Source: an uncultured Sutterella sp. (GTDB taxonomy: Bacteria; Pseudomonadota; Gammaproteobacteria; Burkholderiales; Burkholderiaceae_F). From it: a stretch of 64,000 nt of DNA. The notes beneath the pieces were generated by a model that was not told the origin of the DNA, ran no database searches, and worked only from the letters and a program-made list of their open reading frames with translations. Below, one piece after another: positions 1 through 9,726 of this stretch (position 1 is the first letter of the stretch; each line of letters begins with the position of its first letter). Where the stretch lies: positions 234,401-298,400 of the forward strand of contig CABQGK010000002.1 of assembly GCA_902463725.1 (NCBI GenBank), read 5' to 3'. The translations under genes and the position numbers were made by a program.

Positions 1-1058
1 GCCACATTTTCCGTCGCGCGCGCCTTACCAAGCCGTGCAGCGTTCTCACCAAGCGCAACGAGTCGCTCACGCGTCAGCCCCTCAAGGAGCGTTTTGAGCG
101 ACTCAGGCGTCAAATCCTTCTGCTCTAAGAGAATGGCCGCTTCTTTACTCGCCATATAGCGCGCGTTGCCCAACTGGTGCGCCGTGGTTTTTGCCACAAA
201 AGGCACCAATATCGCGGGCACGCCTCCAACGGCGAGCTCACTAACGCTCGTGGCCCCCGAGCGGCAAATCACCACATCCGCATTCGCGTACTCCGTTGCC
301 ATATCGTTAATGAAAGCACGTACGTCGGCAGTCACGCCGAGCGCAGCGTAGGCAGCACGCACGGCCTCATCTCGATCACGCCCCGTCTGGTGCACCACCG
401 TGGGACGCTCGGCCGCTGGCATGAGCGCAAGCGCTTGCGGCAGCGTCTCGTTGAGCACCTTTGCGCCGAGACTGCCCCCAAAAACAAAAAGCTTCAGCGG
501 GCCGCTACGGCCAGCGAAACGCTCCCGAACGCTCGACAGCGCAACAATGTCTGCCCGCACGGGGTTACCCGTTATCACACCCTTGTCTTTGGCAAAAGAG
601 CGCGCCCCGCCAGCAAAGCCACAGGCCAACGCCGTGGTAAAGGGCATCAGCGTATTGGTGGACATCAAGAGATCGGCGTCACAATTCATCATGACGAGCG
701 GAATACCGAGCGAGCGCGCTGCAAAGCCCACGGGCACCGCAACGTATCCCCCTGTTGAAAAGACCACTGAGGGACGCGCGCGCTTCAGTTGCGCACGAGC
801 CGCAAAAAAGGCGCCCACAAGCTTCAAGCCCCCCGTCAAGGCTCCAAAGAGGCCACGGCCTCGTACACCACGGAAATTGAGTCCCGTAAAGGGGATCTGA
901 TCGCGAGCAACCAGCCCGCCTTCCATCCCGCTGAGCGTACCGAGCCATGAAAGACTCCAACCACGGCGCTTGAGCTCACGCGCCACGGCTAAGCCTGGCA
1001 TCACGTGCCCGCCTGTACCCGCCGCCGCGATCACGATGCGCTTTGCCGTCTCCGTCAT
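1..1058 (-). CDS. murG: UDP-GlcNAc:lipid-linked muramyl-pentapeptide GlcNAc transferase MurG (3' end cut off by window)
   Basis: MurG is the peripheral inner-membrane glycosyltransferase that adds GlcNAc to lipid I to give lipid II. Reading the minus strand from 1058, the protein opens with a hydrophobic strand and the glycine loop GTGGHVMP near residue 15, then a C-terminal donor-binding half with FGGSLGA near residue 190 and a conserved CRSGATSVSE stretch, all typical of the family. About 352 residues are visible and MurG is usually near 360, so only the last few are missing. The ATG overlaps the ftsW stop as ATGA, which indicates translational coupling. No complete reading frame exists in the window because the stop lies to the left of base 1. 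Confidence 0.95.
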   Translation of the reverse strand, partial: MTETAKRIVIAAAGTGGHVMPGLAVARELKRRGWSLSWLGTLSGMEGGLVARDQIPFTGLNFRGVRGRGLFGALTGGLKLVGAFFAARAQLKRARPSVVFSTGGYVAVPVGFAARSLGIPLVMMNCDADLLMSTNTLMPFTTALACGFAGGARSFAKDKGVITGNPVRADIVALSSVRERFAGRSGPLKLFVFGGSLGAKVLNETLPQALALMPAAERPTVVHQTGRDRDEAVRAAYAALGVTADVRAFINDMATEYANADVVICRSGATSVSELAVGGVPAILVPFVAKTTAHQLGNARYMASKEAAILLEQKDLTPESLKTLLEGLTRERLVALGENAARLGKARATENV

Positions 1059-2248
1059 ACTTGTCCCCCTAGCATGAGAATCTTGTTTTCCTTATCTACT
1101 CGCAGTAAGAGCCCGATCGCCGCAAGGCTTGAAAGCAAGGCGCTACCGCCAAAACTCAGTAGCGGCATCGTCAGCCCCTTCGTGGGCAACAAACCGCTCG
1201 CCACGCCTACATTGATGAAAACCTGTACACCAAACCAGACCCCCACACCTTGCGCGAGCATCCCAGAGAAAAATCTCTCCATTTTAATCGCAACACGCCC
1301 AATCTCAAAGGCATAACGAATGAGCCAATAGTCGAGAAAGAGCACGAGGAGAACGCCGACAAATCCCGTCTCTTCGGCCACGACCGCCATGATGAAGTCC
1401 GTATGGGCCTCAGGCAGGTAGTAGAGCTTTTCCACTGAGCCACCAAGCCCCACACCAAAGAGCTCCCCACGCCCAAAAGCAATGAGCGAATGTGAGAGCT
1501 GATACGCCTTATCAAGCACGTACTCCGGATCCCACGGATTGAGGTAGGCAAGCATACGCCCCATTCGCCAAGGCGTATCCACAATCATCCAACCCACAAA
1601 ACTCACCACGACGATGAGCACAACGATGAAAATCCAGTACGAAAGTCCGCCCAAAAAGAGCAGCCCCATCAGTTCGGCGACGATCACCACCAAGGCCCCA
1701 AGGTCTGGCTGTTTAACAATGAGCCCAGCAAGTAGCGTCATCATCACAGCCATAGGGAAAAAGCCCTTGGAGAAGGAATGCATGTACTCTTGGCGCGAGA
1801 CCGTATACCAAGCCGCCATGAAGAGCGCGGCCACTTTCATCACCTCAGTGACCTGCAAATTCATGACGCCAAGCGGAATCCAGCGCCGTGAGCCGTTGAC
1901 AACACGCCCAATGCCAGGCACGAGCACTGCCGCCAGCAGCAGTAGTGCGCCCGCGAAAATCCAAGGGGCGAGCTTAAACCACACACGCATCGGCACTTGA
2001 TAGACAATGGCGCAAGCAATCAAACCAATGGCAATACTCTGTAAGTGTTTGACGAGAAAGTACGTACTCTCCACACCATATCGCGCATTGTCGGCAAACA
2101 TCGTGGTGGCAGAATAAACCATCACCGTACCAATGCCCAAAAGGGAGAAGACACAAAGTATCAACTCCCAATTGAGCCCCGTCGGGGTCACTTGCCTCAC
2201 GAAGGGCTGTTCAATAGGCTTTTGTTTGCCGGCCTTACGTTTCAGCAC
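1055..2248 (-). CDS. ftsW: Septal lipid II polymerase FtsW (SEDS family)
   Basis: FtsW is the SEDS-family peptidoglycan glycosyltransferase of the divisome and works with FtsI. The 397-residue protein has about ten hydrophobic segments starting near residue 28. SEDS hallmarks are visible: NGSRRWI near residue 118, KQPDLGA near 178, the AYQLSHSLIAFGRG loop with GVGLGGS, PEAHTDFI, and the late GLLPTKGLTMPLLSFGG motif. The start is GTG; the next in-frame Met is already inside the first membrane segment. The gene overlaps the end of murD by 7 bases and the start of murG by 4, so it lies in the tightly coupled part of the dcw operon. RodA is the main alternative, but this context and order identify FtsW. 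Confidence 0.96.
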   Translation of the reverse strand: MLKRKAGKQKPIEQPFVRQVTPTGLNWELILCVFSLLGIGTVMVYSATTMFADNARYGVESTYFLVKHLQSIAIGLIACAIVYQVPMRVWFKLAPWIFAGALLLLAAVLVPGIGRVVNGSRRWIPLGVMNLQVTEVMKVAALFMAAWYTVSRQEYMHSFSKGFFPMAVMMTLLAGLIVKQPDLGALVVIVAELMGLLFLGGLSYWIFIVVLIVVVSFVGWMIVDTPWRMGRMLAYLNPWDPEYVLDKAYQLSHSLIAFGRGELFGVGLGGSVEKLYYLPEAHTDFIMAVVAEETGFVGVLLVLFLDYWLIRYAFEIGRVAIKMERFFSGMLAQGVGVWFGVQVFINVGVASGLLPTKGLTMPLLSFGGSALLSSLAAIGLLLRVDKENKILMLGGQV

Positions 2249-3687
2249 CGCTCATTTCCCTCCACAAGCTGATGCGCACGCGCGACAAAACGAGCGCTCC
2301 GCTCAGCGTAATCGCGGAACATATCCCAAGATGCACAGGCGGGCGAGAGCAGAATCACGTCGCCACGTTGACGACGGTTCCAGAGCCACTCCACCGCCTC
2401 TTCGAGCGAGGTAAACCGCGCCTGAGGAATTCCCGCGGGAGCAATCGCTTCGGAAATCTTGCCCGCATCGCGCCCAATCAGTGCCACAGCACCCGTGCAT
2501 CCTGCGAGCGCCTCGCAAAGCGGCGTAAAGTCCTGCCCCTTGCCGTCTCCGCCCATCAGGATCAACACACGCCGTTTTTGGGCCGCAAAGCCACGCACCG
2601 CAGCCATGACCGCGCCCACGTTGGTACCCTTACTGTCGTCAACGAACGTCACCCCATCGGCAGTGCTGAGTACTGCTTCGACGCGGTGCGGCTCCCCTTT
2701 ATAGGTGCGTAGCGCCTCAAGCGCTGCCTCCTCTGGTAAGCCCACGGCACGCACGAGTAGCAGGGCGGCCAAGGCATTCATCGCGTTATGACGTCCGAGA
2801 ATATGCAAACTCTCTTCGGCAATGAGCGGCACCAGTGCGCCCGCTTCACGACGCACGAGCACCGTGTGTGTATTGTTCTCCACTAAGCCCGCGTCGCCCT
2901 CACGCTCTGGGGTGTCGTCGCCAAAGGTGACGTACGCACCGCCCTCGGCATAGCGTAGCGTGCGTGCATCGTTACGATTGACAACACGCACTGTTTGGGC
3001 ACTAAAAATACGCGCCTTGGCTGCGCCATACGCCTCAAGACTACCATGCCAATCGATGTGATCCTCGGTGAGGTTGAGATAGGTAGCGGCATCGCAAACA
3101 AGGCTTGCGGTTGTCTCAAGCTGAAAGCTTGAGAGCTCGAGCACCCAAAAGTCTGGAAGCTCGTCGCGGCGCTCCGCTTCAAGCAACTCGTGCAAGGCAT
3201 TGGGACCGATGTTGCCAGCAACGATCACGCTTCTGCCCGCAGCGGCCACCATCTTGCCCGTCAAGGACGTTGTTGTGGTCTTACCGTTTGTGCCCGTGAT
3301 ACCAATCACTTTGGGACGGTAGCCGCTCGTCTCAGCAAGGCGCTTTAATTCACGTGCGAAAAGCTCAATCTCCCCCACAACCTCGATACCTTGGCGACGA
3401 GCCGCCGCCACAAGCGATGCCACGGGACCTACATTAGGTGAGATCCCTGGGCTTATCACTAGAAGTGTCACGCCTTCGAGCAGCGCTTCATCCGTGCGCC
3501 CAGCTGCCGCCTCAACCTGCGGTAGTGCCACAAAACGCGACAGCATAGGCGGCATTTCACGCGTATCGGTAGCTCTGACGCGCCAGCCACGTGCGATCAA
3601 CCCCTCAGTGCTCGCAAGGCCACTTGCTCCCATGCCAATGACAAGCGCAAGGGGACTTAACGCGCCATCCATCTTTTCCGAGCTCAT
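2242..3687 (-). CDS. murD: UDP-N-acetylmuramoyl-L-alanine:D-glutamate ligase MurD
   Basis: MurD is the cytoplasmic Mur ligase that adds D-Glu to UDP-MurNAc-L-Ala using ATP. The N-terminal Rossmann-like part starts with GMGASG near residue 20. The ATP loop GITGTNGKTTTT lies near residue 130, followed by NLTEDH(I)DWHG and the C-terminal DDSKGTN and GGDGKG motifs, giving the three-domain Mur ligase layout. I place the start at the ATG at 3687, about 9 bases after AAGGA; a GTG one codon upstream is also possible. The product is 481 residues, slightly longer than the E. coli enzyme (438). Its end overlaps ftsW by 7 bases, and mraY ends 13 bases upstream of this start. Confidence 0.96.
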   Translation of the reverse strand: MSSEKMDGALSPLALVIGMGASGLASTEGLIARGWRVRATDTREMPPMLSRFVALPQVEAAAGRTDEALLEGVTLLVISPGISPNVGPVASLVAAARRQGIEVVGEIELFARELKRLAETSGYRPKVIGITGTNGKTTTTSLTGKMVAAAGRSVIVAGNIGPNALHELLEAERRDELPDFWVLELSSFQLETTASLVCDAATYLNLTEDHIDWHGSLEAYGAAKARIFSAQTVRVVNRNDARTLRYAEGGAYVTFGDDTPEREGDAGLVENNTHTVLVRREAGALVPLIAEESLHILGRHNAMNALAALLLVRAVGLPEEAALEALRTYKGEPHRVEAVLSTADGVTFVDDSKGTNVGAVMAAVRGFAAQKRRVLILMGGDGKGQDFTPLCEALAGCTGAVALIGRDAGKISEAIAPAGIPQARFTSLEEAVEWLWNRRQRGDVILLSPACASWDMFRDYAERSARFVARAHQLVEGNERC

Positions 3688-3700
3688 CACAGTTTGTCCT

Positions 3701-4855
3701 TTAGCGGATCTTGAGGGTGGAAAGACCGATCAAGACCAAAATAATCGTAATAATCCAAAAGCGCGTGACCACCTGTGTCTCTTTCCAACCCTTAAGCTCG
3801 AAGTGGTGGTGAATAGGCGCCATGAGAAACACGCGTTTGCCATGGGTGAGACGGAAGTAAACCGTCTGAATCATCACCGAGAGCGTCTCCACGACAAAGA
3901 TTCCCCCCATCACAGCAAGCACCAATTCTTGACGTGTGATCACGGCCAGCGTCCCAAGGCAGCCACCAAGCGCAAGTGCGCCCACGTCGCCCATGAACAC
4001 TTGCGCGGGGTGCGCATTAAACCAAAGAAAAGCAAGCCCAGCGCCAATCAGCGCCCCCGTTATCACAACCAGTTCGCCCGCGCCAGGAATATAGGGGAAA
4101 ATGAGGTAGCTCGAAAAGTCTGGACGCCCAACCACATAGGCAAAGATACCAAGCGCTCCACCCACCATCACAGACGGCAAAATCGCCAACCCATCGAGTC
4201 CATCGGTGAGATTGACCGCGTTGGAGCTACCGACAATGACCACGTAAGTAAAGAGCACAAAGCCAATGAGTCCAAAGGGTAGCGCAACATCTTTAAAGAA
4301 CGGAATCAATAGGTGTAGATTCGTTGAGACCTCAAGGGGGCAACCCGCCGCCCACCATGAAGCAACCGTCCCAAGAAGGCTGCCAGAGGACGGCACAGAA
4401 AGCGCAAACACCAAATAGAGCGCGGCGATGAGCCCAATCAGACTCTGCCAAGAGAATTTTTCTCGCGCACTCATCCCTTTGGGGTTATGGTGCACAACCT
4501 TACGATAATCATCGATCCAGCCAATCGCCCCGTAGCCAAGCGTGACAAAGAGCACCACCCAAATGAAGCGATTGGAGAGATCAGCCCAAAGTAGCGTCGA
4601 CAAAGTAATCGAAAAGAGAATGAGCGCCCCACCCATGGTTGGGGTGCCATCCTTGACGAGATGGCTCTTGGGACCGTTTTCACGTACGGCCTGCCCAAAA
4701 TGCATGGCTCGCAAGCGGGCAATCACCGTCGGGCCCAGCCAAAATCCCACAAAAAGTGAGGTAAGCGCGGCCATCACCGCACGAAGTGTCAGGTAGTTAA
4801 AGACATTAAAGCCCGAAATCGACTCGGACAGCCATCGAAAAAGTGCCAGCAGCAT
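3701..4855 (-). CDS. mraY: Phospho-MurNAc-pentapeptide transferase MraY
   Basis: MraY is the integral membrane enzyme that moves phospho-MurNAc-pentapeptide to undecaprenyl phosphate to make lipid I. The 384-residue protein has about ten membrane segments. It shows the family's catalytic loops: GTPTMGG near residue 70, DDYRKV near 116, NAVNLTDGLDGLA near 215, the HPAQVFMGDVGALALGG loop near 280, and MAPIHHHFEL near 345. It lies between murF (91-base gap, no terminator seen) and murD in the usual order. The Shine-Dalgarno sequence before the ATG is weak. It is a little longer than E. coli MraY (360), mostly in a periplasmic loop near residues 150-175. Confidence 0.97.
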   Translation of the reverse strand: MLLALFRWLSESISGFNVFNYLTLRAVMAALTSLFVGFWLGPTVIARLRAMHFGQAVRENGPKSHLVKDGTPTMGGALILFSITLSTLLWADLSNRFIWVVLFVTLGYGAIGWIDDYRKVVHHNPKGMSAREKFSWQSLIGLIAALYLVFALSVPSSGSLLGTVASWWAAGCPLEVSTNLHLLIPFFKDVALPFGLIGFVLFTYVVIVGSSNAVNLTDGLDGLAILPSVMVGGALGIFAYVVGRPDFSSYLIFPYIPGAGELVVITGALIGAGLAFLWFNAHPAQVFMGDVGALALGGCLGTLAVITRQELVLAVMGGIFVVETLSVMIQTVYFRLTHGKRVFLMAPIHHHFELKGWKETQVVTRFWIITIILVLIGLSTLKIR

Positions 4856-4946
4856 GACGTGTATCGCTTTATGGTTCTATCTTGTTATGGAGTATTTCCG
4901 TCGAGCGCGCCGCTCAAAGCTCAGCGCGCTAGCACTACGGTTCAAT

Positions 4947-6290
4947 TTAGGATTGTTGAAGCAGTTGGTCGACAAGGCGGTCTAGTCTCATGAAGTGGCT
5001 CGCCTTCACTGTCACCACCCCATGGGCGTTAGCAAGTCTTGCTGCAACAGCCTCAATCGACTCAAACGCTTCTGCCCCCTCGCCGAACGATTGGGCTGCT
5101 AGCGCAGCCAAGGGCCCCACCGTTAAGAGCTGATCGATGCCCACCTCTCGCGCGTACTCTCCAAGTTCACGGTGCATCTGCTCTGCACTGACACCAACCT
5201 CCCCCATGTCTCCGAGCACGTAGATCTTCGGCGAGATGGGGCTCGTTGCAAGCGCGGCCATGGTGGCGCGCACACTGTCGGGATTGGCATTGTACGCTTC
5301 ATCAATCACCAAGAGACGACCATCGGGCGTCTTTAAACGTGCCCCGCGTCCTCGCATATGAGAAAAGTCCGCCAGCCCCTTGTTGATCACTCGCTGCGGG
5401 ATCCCCGCCGCTAGCATGGCCGCATAGACCCCCGTCATGTTATGGACGGTGTGAGCACTCAGATCCTGCACTTTATGGGGTTGCCCATTAATGAGCAACA
5501 ACCCGTCACGCACTTCACCCACATAATCGGCTGCCACCCCTGGGGTGGTGCTGTAGGTGAGAACCTGCACGGAGCGAGCACGTGCCAAATCGCGCCAGAC
5601 ACCAAACTCAGGATCGTCGGCGGGCAACACGGCCGTACCATGTGGAGAAAGGCCCACAATCGCTAACCCATTTTCTCGTGCGCTTTCCCGTACGCCGTTG
5701 AGAAACTCCTGATGCTCGCGCTGCGCATTGGTCACCAACACGATGTCTGGACGCACCCAACTCGCTAGATAGGCCATTTCGCCCACATGATTGATGCCAG
5801 CCTCGATCACGGCACCGCGCTTTTGCGCGTCAAGCGCCTGCAGCGTCTTGGGCACCCCCACCTGATTGTTGAGATTGCCCTCGGTTGCCACCACAGCCTC
5901 GTCACCGTAGTGCGCACGTAACACCGCTGCGCACATCTCTTTGGTAGTGGTTTTCCCATTGCTACCCACCACCATCACTAGCACGCCTGTGAATTCACTA
6001 CGACAGAAAGCTCCCGCCTTCCCGTACGCCACGCCCGTATCGTCAACGACAATTTGCGCAATAGAGACCCCTTCTTGACGATGGTTCACCACAGCAGCCA
6101 CCGCGCCACGCGCTTCAGCCATCTTCACAAAGGCATGTCCGTCAAAATTCTCCCCAACGAGCGCAAAGAACACGTCGCCTGGCGCCGTTGTGCGGCTATC
6201 CGTAGAAAACCCAGTCACCGGCACAGAGCTAAAGACCTGCTCCGAAGGTTCAAGGGCCCTAGAGAGTTCATAAAGAGAAATAGGGATCAT
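4947..6290 (-). CDS. murF: UDP-MurNAc-tripeptide:D-Ala-D-Ala ligase MurF
   Basis: MurF adds D-Ala-D-Ala to UDP-MurNAc-tripeptide, the last cytoplasmic step of precursor synthesis. The 447-residue protein has an N-terminal UDP-substrate domain with the STDSRT motif near residue 30, the ATP loop VVGSNGKTTTKEM near residue 107, GINHVGEM near 165, and DEAYNANPDSVRATM near 330, all characteristic of MurF. The P-loop reads GSNGKT where other Mur ligases here have GTNGKT, which is common in MurF. It begins 2 bases after the murE stop, so translation is almost certainly coupled, and a 91-base untranslated gap separates it from mraY. Confidence 0.96.
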   Translation of the reverse strand: MIPISLYELSRALEPSEQVFSSVPVTGFSTDSRTTAPGDVFFALVGENFDGHAFVKMAEARGAVAAVVNHRQEGVSIAQIVVDDTGVAYGKAGAFCRSEFTGVLVMVVGSNGKTTTKEMCAAVLRAHYGDEAVVATEGNLNNQVGVPKTLQALDAQKRGAVIEAGINHVGEMAYLASWVRPDIVLVTNAQREHQEFLNGVRESARENGLAIVGLSPHGTAVLPADDPEFGVWRDLARARSVQVLTYSTTPGVAADYVGEVRDGLLLINGQPHKVQDLSAHTVHNMTGVYAAMLAAGIPQRVINKGLADFSHMRGRGARLKTPDGRLLVIDEAYNANPDSVRATMAALATSPISPKIYVLGDMGEVGVSAEQMHRELGEYAREVGIDQLLTVGPLAALAAQSFGEGAEAFESIEAVAARLANAHGVVTVKASHFMRLDRLVDQLLQQS

Positions 6291-6292
6291 GT

Positions 6293-7819
6293 TTAGTTCT
6301 CCGAGCCCATCGAAGCGCGTGTACGCCGTTCGTTGAAAGCCGCTTTAACGACTTCTTGATCCGAAAAGTAGTGATGCACCGTACCGATAATCTGGTAGGT
6401 TTCATGCCCTTTACCAGCCACAAGAATCACGTCTTCTGGCGCTGCTTCGAGCACCGCCATCTTGATAGCCGCCGCACGATCGCGCTCCGTGCGCAATGTG
6501 GAGAGCGATGCCGTAATCTGCGCGATGATCGCATCGGGATCTTCGGTACGGGGGTTATCGCTCGTGACAATGACATGGTCGGCTAGACGTGCTGCGATGG
6601 CCCCCATAATGGGCCGCTTGCCGCTATCACGATCGCCCCCACACCCAAAGACTGCCCAAAGCGCGCCGCCGCGCGCCTGAGCAACCACACGAAGGCTTTC
6701 AAGGGCCTTTTCGAGCGCGTCTGGCGTGTGGCTATAGTCGACCACAGCAAGGGGAGAAGCCTTAGCGCTCAGGAGTTGCATGCGACCAGGAGGACTTGGC
6801 AAAGTGCTCAGCAACCCAACCGCCGCCTCGGCGTTAAACCCCATAGCGAGCACCGTAGCAAGCGCCTGCATAGCGTTGCTGACGTTGAAGTCGCCAACCT
6901 GCGGCAAATGCACGCTGTGCAATACTCCATCGATGTTAAGCGTAAACTCGATCCCCTCACGGCTCAAGCGAATCCGCTCAGCACTCAGCACATGCGCAAT
7001 TGGCAATTCGCCGAGTTTGCGGCAGCGAGCGCTCTCAGCGCATCGCTGCGTTGTTCCCCAAAGGGGTACGCCGTGGGCATGCGCGACCTCGGCCATCAGA
7101 GCTGCCGCGGGATCGTCGAGGTTCACCACAGCGGCCTTGAGCGTCGGCCAAGCAAAAAGTAGCGACTTCGCTTGCCCATAGGCTTGCATGGTCTTGTGAT
7201 AGTCCAAGTGGTCGCGCGTCAAATTGGTAAAGACCGCTACTTCAAAATGCGCCCCATTCAGGCGCCCTTGCTCAAGTCCCACGGAGCTTGCTTCAATCGC
7301 AAAGGCGCTCGCACCCGCATCACGCACCGTCGCAAACAATGCCTGTAAATTAATCGCATCCGGGGTCGTCAATTCTGGCACCTCAAAACGCTGCTCACCG
7401 AGCTTTGCGCCCACCGTACCGAGCACCGCACAGGGTAGGCTCAAGCGTGTGAGCAACGATGCAATCCAGTGCGTCGTTGTTGTTTTACCGTTGGTGCCGG
7501 TGACTGCCACGCCGCGCAGCGCTGCAGAAGGGTTGCCATAAAAATGCGCAGCGATCTCACCAATTTTCTGCGCAAGCCCCTTGGCCATGAACATGGGCAC
7601 GCCCGCTGCAGGCAGTGGAGCCGATGGCGTTTCAAGAATCACCCCCGAGGCGCCGCGCGCCACCGCAACAGGGATAAAATGCCGGCCATCTTGGTGCGCA
7701 CCCGGTAGTGCCACAAACACGTCACCAGGGTTGATCTCGCGACTATCAAGTCGCAGACGCGTTCCTGCACGCGCAATGCCCTTTAGCCACGCAATGGCTT
7801 CAGAGATGTCTTTTTGCAT
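6293..7819 (-). CDS. murE: UDP-MurNAc-L-Ala-D-Glu:meso-diaminopimelate ligase MurE
   Basis: MurE adds the third stem-peptide residue in the cytoplasm. Visible motifs are LDSREINPGDVFVALPG at the N terminus, the ATP loop VTGTNGKTTTTHW near residue 108, NLTRDHLDYH near 200, and VDYSHTPDALEKAL near 345. The DNPRTEDPD motif near residue 410 is the DNPR signature that, from established work on MurE, marks meso-diaminopimelate rather than L-lysine as substrate, fitting a Gram-negative wall. Length (508) is normal. A GAGG sequence lies just before the ATG. The gap to ftsI upstream is 77 bases with no terminator visible; murF follows after 2 bases. Confidence 0.96.
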   Translation of the reverse strand: MQKDISEAIAWLKGIARAGTRLRLDSREINPGDVFVALPGAHQDGRHFIPVAVARGASGVILETPSAPLPAAGVPMFMAKGLAQKIGEIAAHFYGNPSAALRGVAVTGTNGKTTTTHWIASLLTRLSLPCAVLGTVGAKLGEQRFEVPELTTPDAINLQALFATVRDAGASAFAIEASSVGLEQGRLNGAHFEVAVFTNLTRDHLDYHKTMQAYGQAKSLLFAWPTLKAAVVNLDDPAAALMAEVAHAHGVPLWGTTQRCAESARCRKLGELPIAHVLSAERIRLSREGIEFTLNIDGVLHSVHLPQVGDFNVSNAMQALATVLAMGFNAEAAVGLLSTLPSPPGRMQLLSAKASPLAVVDYSHTPDALEKALESLRVVAQARGGALWAVFGCGGDRDSGKRPIMGAIAARLADHVIVTSDNPRTEDPDAIIAQITASLSTLRTERDRAAAIKMAVLEAAPEDVILVAGKGHETYQIIGTVHHYFSDQEVVKAAFNERRTRASMGSEN

Positions 7820-7896
7820 ATTGCCTCTACTACTCTCTCAGTATCTTTTGAGCGGAAAAGCCCTGCCGCAGTGCTGCCGCAGAGCCTTACCTCACA

Positions 7897-9726
7897 TTAT
7901 TTCTTCTTCGCTGGCGCGCCTGCTGGAGTCACATTCGCAACCTCTTTGTCGTCGGGGCTCACGAGTAACGTCCTCAGCGCCCCTTCTGCGACCTCATTAA
8001 AGACTGGTGCAGCAACCGTGCCGCCATAACGCGCGTTCTTCGGTTCGTCAACCATAACGGCCACGATAAACCGCGGCTGACTTGCTGGCACAATACCAAC
8101 AAAACTCGCGACCACATCGCGGGTATAGACACCGTTCTTGGCTTTAAGTGCCGTACCTGTCTTACCCGCCACGGTATAACCTTCGAGCTTAACGCGCGTA
8201 GCTGTACCCCCTGCGCGTACCGTATCCATCATCATTGCGCGCATGGTGCGAGCGGTCTCAGGTTTGAAGACCTGCACACCTTTGAGCTCCGTGCCTTCGG
8301 GGCGTTTAAAGAGCGTCAAATCAATCACATCTCCATTGCGCGCAAGCGCTGTATAGGCACGCACAAGTTGCAGAAGCGAAACAGAAATGCCGTGTCCGTA
8401 GCTAATGGTGGCCTGTTCAATGGGGCGCCAGCTCTTGCCTGGGCGCAGACGACCCGATGAGGCGCCTGGAAAGCCTATTTGTGGCGCGCGACCAAAACCA
8501 AGCTCCGAATATGTCTCGTAGAGCGTTGTGGCTGGAATTTCTAAGGCAATCTTCGAGGTTCCGATATTGGAGGATTTCGCCACCACTTGCGCCACGGTCA
8601 GTAGCCCGTAGTTATGCGTGTCCCCAATCGTTCTATCGCCAATCGTGAGTTTGCCAGGTGCTGTCTGGATGGTGGTGAGCGGATCCACAATCCCCATATC
8701 AATTGCCTTGGCAATCGCAAAGGGTTTCATCGTCGAGCCAGGCTCAAACATATCCGTGAGTACGCGGTTACGCATCCGCTCGAAGTTCACACTCGAGCGG
8801 TCATTGGGGTCATAGGTGGGCTCGTTAACCAGAGCGATGATTTCTCCCGTATGCACATCCGCTACCACCACGGCACCCGCCACAGCATTGACTTCCTTGA
8901 CACGCCGAGAAAGCGCTTCATAGGCCAAAAACTGTACGCGAGAGTCTATAGAGAGCTGTACATCCTGCCCAGGCTCTGCTTCTTTAGTCCAGACATCATC
9001 AACAATACGGCCTCGGCGGTCTCGGATCACGCGCCTTGCCCCCGTCTGTCCAGAGAGCACATAGTCCTTGGCGAGCTCGACCCCTTCTTGTCCATGGTCA
9101 CCCCAGTCGGTAAAGCCCAAAATATGGGCCATCACGGGACCATCAGGGTATTGACGACGACTCTCGGGCGAGACACCAATACCAGGAACATTGAGTTCAC
9201 GCACGGCCTCACCAACCGCAAGATCGCGATTACGGGATAGGTAGACAAAGTTTTTTTGACTATTTTTGGCCAGCTTGTCAAAGAGCTCACCTGCAGGCAT
9301 ACCCAAAATCTTTGCCACGTCCTTTAGCTTGGCCTTGTCGCTCATGTCCACAAATTGTGGGTCAGCCCAAATGCTGCGCGCCGGCTGACTCGAAGCAAGC
9401 ACGACGCCATTGCGGTCAAGGATGTTGCCGCGTGCACCTTCAATGGAAATGGTACGCGCATAGCGGATTTCCCCCTGATTCTGGAGAAAATCACTGTTGT
9501 AGAGCTGCAAATAGCCCACGCGCCCGACCAGCACAATCATGCCGAGCACAATCAAAAAAAGCACAAAGTAACTACGCCAAGGCGGAATCGGAATGACGAT
9601 CAGAGGCTCTGCTTCGCGTTTAGGCTTAGCTTTGCGGGCAACGCGATCGCGCTCAAGCAACTTGAGCACGAGATCCCAGAGTGCCATGAGCCGCTCCTCT
9701 AGCCAGCGCATGAAAAGGTTTCTCAC
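7897..9726 (-). CDS. ftsI: Septal peptidoglycan transpeptidase FtsI (PBP3)
   Basis: FtsI is the class B penicillin-binding protein that cross-links septal peptidoglycan as partner of FtsW. The 609-residue protein has a short cytoplasmic N terminus, one membrane anchor around residues 52-75, a pedimer domain, and a transpeptidase domain. The active-site serine sits in EPGSTMKPFAIAK near residue 330, followed by the SSN motif and KTGTALK near 545. The GTG start overlaps the ftsL stop (GTGA); an ATG five codons further in is an alternative. The C-terminal tail is Ala/Lys-rich. Context between ftsL and murE settles FtsI over other class B PBPs. Confidence 0.96.
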   Translation of the reverse strand: MRNLFMRWLEERLMALWDLVLKLLERDRVARKAKPKREAEPLIVIPIPPWRSYFVLFLIVLGMIVLVGRVGYLQLYNSDFLQNQGEIRYARTISIEGARGNILDRNGVVLASSQPARSIWADPQFVDMSDKAKLKDVAKILGMPAGELFDKLAKNSQKNFVYLSRNRDLAVGEAVRELNVPGIGVSPESRRQYPDGPVMAHILGFTDWGDHGQEGVELAKDYVLSGQTGARRVIRDRRGRIVDDVWTKEAEPGQDVQLSIDSRVQFLAYEALSRRVKEVNAVAGAVVVADVHTGEIIALVNEPTYDPNDRSSVNFERMRNRVLTDMFEPGSTMKPFAIAKAIDMGIVDPLTTIQTAPGKLTIGDRTIGDTHNYGLLTVAQVVAKSSNIGTSKIALEIPATTLYETYSELGFGRAPQIGFPGASSGRLRPGKSWRPIEQATISYGHGISVSLLQLVRAYTALARNGDVIDLTLFKRPEGTELKGVQVFKPETARTMRAMMMDTVRAGGTATRVKLEGYTVAGKTGTALKAKNGVYTRDVVASFVGIVPASQPRFIVAVMVDEPKNARYGGTVAAPVFNEVAEGALRTLLVSPDDKEVANVTPAGAPAKKK